A stretch of 5,967 nucleotides of DNA, from contig JAZSOL010000255.1 of assembly GCA_045536915.1 (NCBI GenBank), positions 1 through 5,967 on the forward strand, in the 5' to 3' direction. A model generated the notes under the pieces. It worked only from the letters and a program-made list of their open reading frames with translations. It was not told where the DNA came from and searched no databases. The first letter of the stretch is position 1. Each line of letters opens with the position of its first letter. The DNA is from RGIG1828 sp045536915 (GTDB taxonomy: Bacteria > Bacillota > Clostridia > UMGS1810). Of the stretch, positions 1-4,623 are shown in pieces. The position numbers and the translations under genes were made by a program.

Positions 1-15
1 TGTATAATATTAATG

Positions 16-44
16 TTTATTTTTTATGGGAAATAGTGTATAAT
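16..44 (+). promoter_or_regulatory. Probable sigma-A promoter of murC
   Basis: A perfect -10 hexamer TATAAT lies at 39-44. Seventeen bases upstream is a weak -35 (TTTATT, 16-21), matching 3 of 6 consensus positions. Transcription would begin near 51 and leave a leader of about 34 bases with an AAGGAG ribosome site. A second TATAAT at 3-8 could be a further upstream promoter, but its -35 would lie outside the window. Confidence 0.5.
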
Positions 45-84
45 TAGATAAACATCCGTCTGAAATTAAGGAGATGTATAAACT

Positions 85-1431
85 TTGAATAATTTAACAT
101 ATGTTCATTTTATTGGTATAGGCGGAATAAGTATGAGTGCAATAGCAAAGGTGCTTATTCATGGTAACGTTAAAGTTTCAGGCTCCGACAGTGCCGACAG
201 TAAACTCACTGAAGAACTCCGGTCTTTAGGTGCTGAAATATTCCTTGGGCATTGTGCCGGAAACATAAAAAATCCTGACCTCGTTGTGTATACTGCGGCA
301 GTTAAGGATGATAACCCCGAGCTTATGAGAGCAAGGGAGCTTGGTATTGAAACAATTGCAAGAGCCGAGATGCTCGGTCGTATTATGAAAAACTATACGA
401 GGGCAATTTCCGTTGCCGGAACACATGGCAAAACTACTACCACCTCAATGATGACCTACATACTTATGAAGGCTTGTCTTGACCCAACGGTTATGGTGGG
501 CGGAGAGCTTGATATAATAAACGGTAATTTCCGTATCGGAAAAAGTGACTGCTTCATAACAGAATCTTGTGAGTATTGCAGAAGCTTTCTGAATTTCTTC
601 CCCACAATTGCAATGGTTCTGAATGTTGAAGAGGATCATCTTGATTACTACAGAGACCTCGATGATATCAAAACCGCATTTACGGATTTTGTTGCGCTTG
701 TGCCTGAAAACGGAATTCTCACAGTTTGCGCTGACAGTGTCAACACGATGGATTGTCTTTCAAAAGCAAAGGCAAAACCTCTCACATATGGTTTTGATAA
801 CGGAGAGTACCGTGCTGAAAAGCTTGAATTTGATGATTTTGGCTATCCTTCATTCGACATTGTGAGAAATGGCGAAAAGCAAATCAGAGTTACGCTCAAT
901 GTTGTTGGAAGACATAACGTTCTAAATGCTCTTGCCTGCTTTGCAACCGCTCAGGCTATGGGAATAGATATGGATGCAATAAAGCAGGGGCTCGAAGCTT
1001 TTTCGGGAACAAAGCGCCGTTTTGAGAAAAAAGGCTACTGCAACGGTGCGCTTATAGTTGATGACTATGCTCACCATCCCACCGAAATTGCCGCAACCTT
1101 TGCATCTGTAAAAAAGATTAAGCATAACACGGTGTGGTGCATTTTTCAGCCGCACACCTATACCCGTACGAAAGCTCTTTTTGATGATTTTGCTACGGTT
1201 CTTTCTAAAGTCGACAGAGTGATTCTTACCGATATCTACGCAGCAAGAGAAAAAGATACCGGAGAAGTTTCATCAAAGGATCTTGCCCAAAAGATTCCGG
1301 GTTCAGCATATATTTCTGATTTTGGTGAAATAGCTCAATATATTAAAAGCAGAGCATCAAGAGGTGATATTATTCTCACTATGGGTGCCGGAAATGTTGT
1401 TGATATCGGCGATATGATAAAAGATAAATAA
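85..1431 (+). CDS. murC: UDP-N-acetylmuramate--L-alanine ligase (MurC)
   Basis: This cytoplasmic Mur ligase uses ATP to add L-alanine to UDP-N-acetylmuramic acid, the first amino-acid step of peptidoglycan stem-peptide synthesis. The 448 residues match the usual MurC length of about 450-490. The N-terminal UDP-binding domain has FIGIGGISMS (9-18). The central domain has the P-loop GTHGKTT (112-118), ESCEY (160-164, the clostridial version of the acidic motif) and NVEEDHLDYY (180-189). GRHNVLNAL (275-283) follows. The C-terminal domain has DDYAHHPTEI (326-335), FQPHTYTRT (354-362), DIYAAREKDTGE (383-394) and MGAGNV (433-438). The start is TTG at 85, with AAGGAG at 68-73 eleven bases upstream. 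The first in-frame ATG (Met17) would cut through the GIGG motif, so it is not the start. The gene appears monocistronic, with its own promoter and a strong terminator, and all signature motifs are intact. Identity is near certain. Confidence 0.97.
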   Translation: MNNLTYVHFIGIGGISMSAIAKVLIHGNVKVSGSDSADSKLTEELRSLGAEIFLGHCAGNIKNPDLVVYTAAVKDDNPELMRARELGIETIARAEMLGRIMKNYTRAISVAGTHGKTTTTSMMTYILMKACLDPTVMVGGELDIINGNFRIGKSDCFITESCEYCRSFLNFFPTIAMVLNVEEDHLDYYRDLDDIKTAFTDFVALVPENGILTVCADSVNTMDCLSKAKAKPLTYGFDNGEYRAEKLEFDDFGYPSFDIVRNGEKQIRVTLNVVGRHNVLNALACFATAQAMGIDMDAIKQGLEAFSGTKRRFEKKGYCNGALIVDDYAHHPTEIAATFASVKKIKHNTVWCIFQPHTYTRTKALFDDFATVLSKVDRVILTDIYAAREKDTGEVSSKDLAQKIPGSAYISDFGEIAQYIKSRASRGDIILTMGAGNVVDIGDMIKDK

Positions 1432-1438
1432 TTCTTTG

Positions 1439-1472
1439 AAAAGCGTGGTGTTTGAAGTACTGCGCTTTTTTT
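1439..1472 (+). terminator. Intrinsic terminator of murC
   Basis: AAAAGCG (1439-1445) pairs perfectly with CGCTTTT (1463-1469). The stem can extend inward through G-C, T-A and several G-T pairs over 1446-1462 to a small loop. A run of seven T follows at 1466-1472. It begins 8 bases after the murC stop codon and should end that transcript. Confidence 0.85.
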
Positions 1473-1478
1473 AACATA

Positions 1479-1554
1479 GGAAATTGCGTCAGCAATTGCT
1501 TGTAACAACAAAATTTTCCTTATAAAATTTTGTTTATAACATAATTTTATAAGG
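1479..1554. repeat. Cluster of overlapping inverted repeats
   Basis: Three perfect inverted repeats lie close together: AATTGC (1482-1487) with GCAATT (1492-1497); CAAAATTTT (1509-1517) with AAAATTTTG (1524-1532); and CCTTATAAAATT (1518-1529) with AATTTTATAAGG (1543-1554). The last two share bases 1524-1529, so only one can form at a time. A weaker pairing of GGAAA (1479) with TTTCC (ending 1519) overlaps them. No coding frame is evident. It may be a degenerate MITE-like dispersed repeat or a structured leader. It lies upstream of the CDF promoter, so it would not be in the CDF transcript started there. Confidence 0.6.
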
Positions 1555-1578
1555 TGCATAAAATAAAAATAGAACTTC

Positions 1579-1607
1579 TTGACATTTAACGGTAATGATG
1601 ATAAAAT
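1579..1607 (+). promoter_or_regulatory. Near-consensus sigma-A promoter of the CDF exporter gene
   Basis: A perfect -35 TTGACA (1579-1584) is followed, after a 17-base spacer, by TAAAAT (1602-1607), one mismatch from consensus. Initiation near 1614 gives a leader of about 32 bases. The promoter covers the upstream in-frame ATG at 1595, so that codon is not in the transcript. No metal-regulator operator could be recognised around it. Confidence 0.75.
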
Positions 1608-1645
1608 TAACAAACTACCTTATATTTGCTGAAAGGGGAGTGAAA

Positions 1646-2524
1646 ATGAATAACTTTGAAAAAACAACCCTTCGTGTTTCTGTGATTACGATAATTGTTA
1701 ATATAATACTCTCGCTTTTTAAAGCTTTTGCAGGAATAGTTGCTCATTCCGGTGCTATGATTTCAGACGCCGTGCATTCTGCGTCAGACGTTTTAAGCAC
1801 CCTGATTGTTATAGCCGGGGCAAAGGCATCCGGCAAAACTTCCGATAAAGAACACCCCTACGGGCACGAGCGCATGGAGTGTATTGCATCAATTCTGCTT
1901 GCTGTAATACTTTTTATTACCGGTTTCTCTGTGGGATACGATGCGCTCAGAGAAATTATTCGCGGAACCTACAAAACAGCTTCGGTTCCGGGAATGCTTG
2001 CTCTTTTTGCCGCTGTGGTGTCTGTTGCGGTTAAAGAATGGATGTTTCACTACACGAAATCTGCCGCAAAAAAGATTGACTCAACAGCTTTGATGGCAGA
2101 TGCGTGGCATCACCGTTCGGATTCATTGTCGTCTGTGGGAGCGCTTTTGGGTATTGGACTTTCCATACTCGGATTTCCCGTGGCTGATTCTGTTGCAAGC
2201 ATCATTATTTGTATTTTGATTTTGAAGGTTTCAATTGATATTTTTTGCGAAGCAAGCGCAAGAATGATTGATACATCAGCTGATTTGGAAACCGTGAAAA
2301 AATTAAAAGAATCGGTGCTTTCGGTTGACGGAGTTATTGAAATAGATGTTTTAAATACGAGACTTTTCGGTGCAAAGATGTATGTCGACGTGGAATTCTC
2401 AGCCGATGCAAATCTGACACTTTTGCAGGCGCATACCATTGCCGAAGCGGTTCATGATAAACTTGAAAACGAATTTCCAAGAATAAAGCACTGTATGGTT
2501 CATGTGAATCCGTATGTAGTATAA
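1646..2524 (+). CDS. Cation diffusion facilitator (CDF) family metal cation/proton antiporter
   Basis: This 292-residue inner-membrane exporter would move a divalent metal such as Zn2+, Fe2+, Cd2+ or Mn2+ out of the cytoplasm by proton exchange. Six helices are visible at about 11-33, 35-58, 79-98, 113-131, 147-171 and 176-200, followed by a soluble metal-sensing C-terminal domain (about 201-292) rich in His/Asp (AHTIAEAVHDKLE, KHCMVHVNP). The transport site is formed by H44xxxD48 in helix 2 (ISDAVHSASD) and H155xxxD159 in helix 5 (ADAWHHRSDS). Having His at both first positions is associated with zinc-selective members, but substrate cannot be fixed from this. HPYGHERME (70-78) is a family hallmark of the helix 2-3 loop. 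The start is ATG 1646, with AAAGGGGAG at 1632-1640. The reading frame extends to an ATG at 1595, but that lies inside the promoter. The length is typical of the family. Confidence 0.93.
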   Translation: MNNFEKTTLRVSVITIIVNIILSLFKAFAGIVAHSGAMISDAVHSASDVLSTLIVIAGAKASGKTSDKEHPYGHERMECIASILLAVILFITGFSVGYDALREIIRGTYKTASVPGMLALFAAVVSVAVKEWMFHYTKSAAKKIDSTALMADAWHHRSDSLSSVGALLGIGLSILGFPVADSVASIIICILILKVSIDIFCEASARMIDTSADLETVKKLKESVLSVDGVIEIDVLNTRLFGAKMYVDVEFSADANLTLLQAHTIAEAVHDKLENEFPRIKHCMVHVNPYVV

Positions 2525-2564
2525 TAAATGATACACATTACCGGGAGTTATAAGGAAAGCAATT

Positions 2565-2800
2565 ATGAAAGAATTAATAGTTGCTGTTTAAGCTTTGCGC
2601 TTGATGGTGTTGTTTTGGTTGTATCAGGTTAAAATGCATAAGTGAATCAACCCCAAAATACAACAACTTCATTAATTCAGTGGTTTTGCACTCTGCCGAT
2701 TTTATTGTGAATGCGAAAATGTATCTTACCAAAAATTGTTGAATGTCTTGATGGTAAAGGGATTGTATCTTACGGACGAATAAAATTTGTCAATAAATAA
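2565..2800 (+). pseudogene. Possible remnant of a small lipoprotein gene
   Basis: No intact gene fills 2525-2866. A good ribosome site (AAGGAAAG, 2552-2559) precedes ATG 2565, which opens MKELIVAV and then hits TAA. Reading on past that stop gives ALRLMVLFWLYQV, and the alternative frame gives FALDGVVLVVSG ending where a lipobox Cys would stand (VVSG then TAA, 2628-2630). Further open pieces are ESTPKYNNFINSVV and on to TGA 2740 (frame of 2632), then ECLDGKGIVSYGRIKFVNK ending at TAA 2798. At least three frame changes or stops are needed to join them. A TATAAT at 2520-2525 could be its -10. The order signal peptide, hydrophobic stretch, lipobox position, soluble part, stop and terminator suggests a decayed lipoprotein of about 75 residues. 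This is inference from pattern, with no recognised family, and it could be chance. Confidence 0.35.
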
Positions 2801-2860
2801 AACAGTTATTGCCTCGAAATCTGATAAGGACCTCGAACAGATTTCGGGGCAGTTTTATTT
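2795..2860 (+). terminator. Long hairpin with T-rich tail, probable terminator at the accessory-region boundary
   Basis: TGCCTCGAAATCTG (2810-2823) pairs with CAGATTTCGGGGCA (2838-2851) over 14 positions with one G-T wobble, around a 14-base loop. After a 6-base left-side bulge, AAATAAAAC (2795-2803) pairs perfectly with GTTTTATTT (2852-2860). The right arm ends in TTTTATTT, as expected for an intrinsic terminator. The outer AAATAAAAC arm makes the reverse strand T-rich too, so it could act in both directions. It overlaps the last reading frame of the decayed gene upstream and ends at the point where the polyvalent-protein fragment becomes recognisable. Confidence 0.6.
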
Positions 2861-2866
2861 CCGGAA

Positions 2867-3085
2867 AACAGAAACCTTGTGCAGAGAATATACAACACCA
2901 TTATTGACTACATACAGAGGAAATGCAATGAGTTGTGGTTGTATGGCATTACCCCTGCCACAAAAGATGCTACCGATATGCTTGGCAAGGAATTTGATAC
3001 CGTTAAGGCTTTGTATAAAAAAGCTTTGGAAACTACTGAGAGGTTGCAGACAAAAGACGGTAAAACTTCTGGTGTTGGTGGGTGA
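2867..3085 (+). pseudogene. Tail-module fragment of a polyvalent protein (copy 1)
   Basis: The frame from AAC 2867 to GGG 3082, closed by TGA 3083-3085, encodes 72 residues, mostly helical: NRNLVQRIYN at the start and LETTERLQTKDGKTSGVGG at the end. It aligns without gaps to the second copy encoded at 4713-4928, with 37 of 72 residues identical by my hand count. In copy 2 the module reads straight on into VMFSK. Here the run GGGG is reduced to GGG, giving TGA, and the continuation VMYAKEF is in the next frame (3082 onward). The frame is open upstream only to TAA 2825, where similarity has already ended. Possible starts are GTG 2879 or later, without a clear ribosome site. It is therefore a 5'-truncated and frameshifted piece of a larger gene, not an independent gene. 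Related tails follow metallopeptidase or helical domains in polyvalent proteins of Firmicute phages, from general knowledge of such proteins. Confidence 0.7.
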
Positions 3086-3678
3086 TGTATGCAAAAGAAT
3101 TTTTTGGAAGCAAGGAATTTCAGCAGCTTAAATTAGATATCTTAAATGAGTATGAACTTAAAAATATAAAAGACTATATTCATGTTCAAAAGCAAGTTAT
3201 AAGGAAGTTGAAATCAGATAATTTTTTCAGGCAAAATGATGGCGGTCTTATTGTGAAAAATAATGCCTCAGGAATGATAATTGAAATTACTCCTGATGGA
3301 ATAAAGGAAACCTTGGGAGAGGGATCAAGATTCGAAAAACTTGGAGGTGGATTGAAAATTTCAAAAATTGCAACCCTGAGAAATCTTCCAGATATTTTAG
3401 AAAATGGTGATTTAGTAGAAGACAATGTTAAAAATATTCACAATAAAAAAAGTAGTGTAAAATATGCATATGTTCAAGGAGCAACTGATTTAAACGGTAA
3501 AAGAGTAAAAATTAATGTTTCCGTAAGAAAATCACCGCAAAAAAATAAATTTTGGATACATCAAGTTTATATAAAAAGTGATGATGCTGAAACTCCCGCT
3601 GGAGAAAATTACTCTAAAACGGGTTATAAACAATTTTCAACATCATCTGATAAAACTATATCACAAAATGATCTGTAA
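3082..3678 (+). CDS. Polyvalent-protein effector module, LPD3/BECR-nuclease-like
   Basis: The reading frame gives 198 residues from GTG 3082, or 197 from ATG 3085. The N-terminal part (about 1-50) is charged and helical. From residue 55 the pattern is GGLIVKN, SGMIIEITPDGIKETL (63-78), NLPDILENGDLVEDN (101-115), NIHNKKSSVKYAY (118-130), LNGKRVKINVSVRK (137-150) and NKFWIHQVYIKS (155-166). That succession of a helix and then beta strands ending in a His is what I associate with LPD3 (large polyvalent protein-associated domain 3) and the related barnase-EndoU-colicin-RelE (PBECR) nuclease group. Activity as a nuclease is inferred, and I cannot assign catalytic residues with confidence. The start overlaps the stop of the preceding fragment (TGATG), so translational coupling is possible, but comparison with 4929 shows the two frames were once continuous. 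The TAA at 3676 interrupts a frame that continues for another 940 bases. The tail KTGYKQFSTSSDKTISQ is a polar linker. Confidence 0.65.
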   Translation: MMYAKEFFGSKEFQQLKLDILNEYELKNIKDYIHVQKQVIRKLKSDNFFRQNDGGLIVKNNASGMIIEITPDGIKETLGEGSRFEKLGGGLKISKIATLRNLPDILENGDLVEDNVKNIHNKKSSVKYAYVQGATDLNGKRVKINVSVRKSPQKNKFWIHQVYIKSDDAETPAGENYSKTGYKQFSTSSDKTISQNDL

Positions 3679-3686
3679 GTCAATAC

Positions 3687-3707
3687 CGAATTATATTCCA
3701 AATCCCC
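3687..3707 (+). repeat. Module-end repeat encoding the SKSP linker (copy 1)
   Basis: These 21 bases match 5801-5821 with one mismatch (T at 3694, A at the second copy). They encode TELYSKSP here and DELNSKSP in the second copy. In both places they lie just after a polar, Ser-rich tail of an effector module. They may serve as a homologous boundary for exchange of modules. Confidence 0.55.
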
Positions 3708-3750
3708 AACCACCGAAGAACTCCACATTGACGACAGAACATATGAGGAC

Positions 3751-4623
3751 GTGGGAAGCAGAAGTGTTAAAGCATTTCAGTTTTTGCATCCTGAGGTCAA
3801 AGCGTATTATGAGCCTATTGCGCACGAATTGCTAAATGATTTAAGCAATACTGTGAAAGGTGAAAAATTCCTTCTTGATGATGGCGAGGGTCGAAACTGG
3901 ACAGGCACAAAAAGAATGACAAGTGAATCTATTGCAAGGATTAAAGATGATATTGGCGCAACGTATGCCGATATTGAAAAGGCACTTGATGCTCTGATGC
4001 AAGGTGGCGGTGCTGAAAACAATGCGCTTTCAAAGAGGATTGAGCTTGTTATTGATGATATGCTTACAAGAGGATACACGGATTTTGAAAACCATAAAAT
4101 TCCTGCAGACAAAGAATACATACAATTAAAAAAACAGTTGAGGATTAAAAAGGTTGAAGCTGAGCTTCCAATGAGAATTGCGAGTGCTCCCGACCCGAAG
4201 GTAGGCGAAGCATTAAACAGAAGCATAGAGGAAAGAAAGCTTGCATCAATTAAGCTTAAGGAAGAAGTACAGAAAAAAATTAATGCATATGTTGAAAAGT
4301 ACGGTGAGCTTGAAAAAGGTTCTAAGCCTGCAAGAAATATTACGGTCCCTAAGAAAACGAGTGACAAAACATTTGTGAGACGTAATACAAGGACTATTGC
4401 CGAGGCGGAAGCCATTACGGATGAAAAGGCGGCCGTGCTTCTTGAAGAGGTTGCAAATGATGAAAGCTGGACTACTTATGAGAGATTCGGTGATAAACAG
4501 GCAATTGATGCGGCAGTTACAGAGTTTGAAAGGCTTGGATATGATGCGGCGCTTACACCGGAATATGGAAAGAAACACTTTCGCAATATCGAAGTGAAGC
4601 TACCAACGAGGACGGAAGCTTAA
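3751..4623 (+). CDS. Helical polyvalent-protein module, interrupted at both ends
   Basis: The frame gives 290 residues from GTG 3751 to TAA 4621. It is open back to 3679, directly after the TAA that ends the preceding frame, and the missed upstream part reads VNTELYSKSPTTEELHIDD. There is no ribosome site before GTG 3751, so this is best seen as the interior of a larger protein. Residues 1-130 (RSVKAFQFLHPEVKAYY, WTGTKRMTSESIARI, IELVIDDMLTRGYT) form a module I recall from many Clostridia phage or conjugative-element polyvalent proteins; its function is unknown to me. Residues 130-190 are Lys/Glu-rich with a coiled-coil look. Residues 200-270 (SDKTFVRRNTRTIAEAE, DKQAIDAAVTEFERLGYDAAL) are helical again. 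The last 20 or so residues (KKHFRNIEVKLPTRTEA) are probably out of frame, since the +2 frame there carries a natural-looking continuation. Confidence 0.6.
   Translation: MGSRSVKAFQFLHPEVKAYYEPIAHELLNDLSNTVKGEKFLLDDGEGRNWTGTKRMTSESIARIKDDIGATYADIEKALDALMQGGGAENNALSKRIELVIDDMLTRGYTDFENHKIPADKEYIQLKKQLRIKKVEAELPMRIASAPDPKVGEALNRSIEERKLASIKLKEEVQKKINAYVEKYGELEKGSKPARNITVPKKTSDKTFVRRNTRTIAEAEAITDEKAAVLLEEVANDESWTTYERFGDKQAIDAAVTEFERLGYDAALTPEYGKKHFRNIEVKLPTRTEA

Noticed and set aside
74..88. Mini reading frame ATG..TGA (MYKL) overlapping the TTG start of murC
   Set aside because: Its ATG touches the ribosome site with no spacing, and the overlap at TTGA is readily explained by chance.
1595..1645. 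N-terminal extension of the CDF protein from ATG 1595
   Set aside because: The codon lies between the -35 and -10 of a near-consensus promoter, and the ATG at 1646 has a good ribosome site and gives the normal family N-terminus.
2609..2664. Imperfect inverted repeat GTTGTTTTGGTTG / CAACCCCAAAATACAAC
   Set aside because: It requires bulges and has a 26-base loop in AT-rich decayed sequence; not distinguishable from chance.
2787..3131. Open frame of 114 codons across the hairpin
   Set aside because: It is a shadow of the tail module in another frame: the product is Cys/Leu-rich without similarity to copy 2, and it runs through the terminator.
3807..4415. 202-codon frame on the minus strand
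   Set aside because: It is antisense to a module with recognisable residues on the plus strand, is very Ser/Leu-rich as expected from the complement of Lys/Glu codons, and has no ribosome site.
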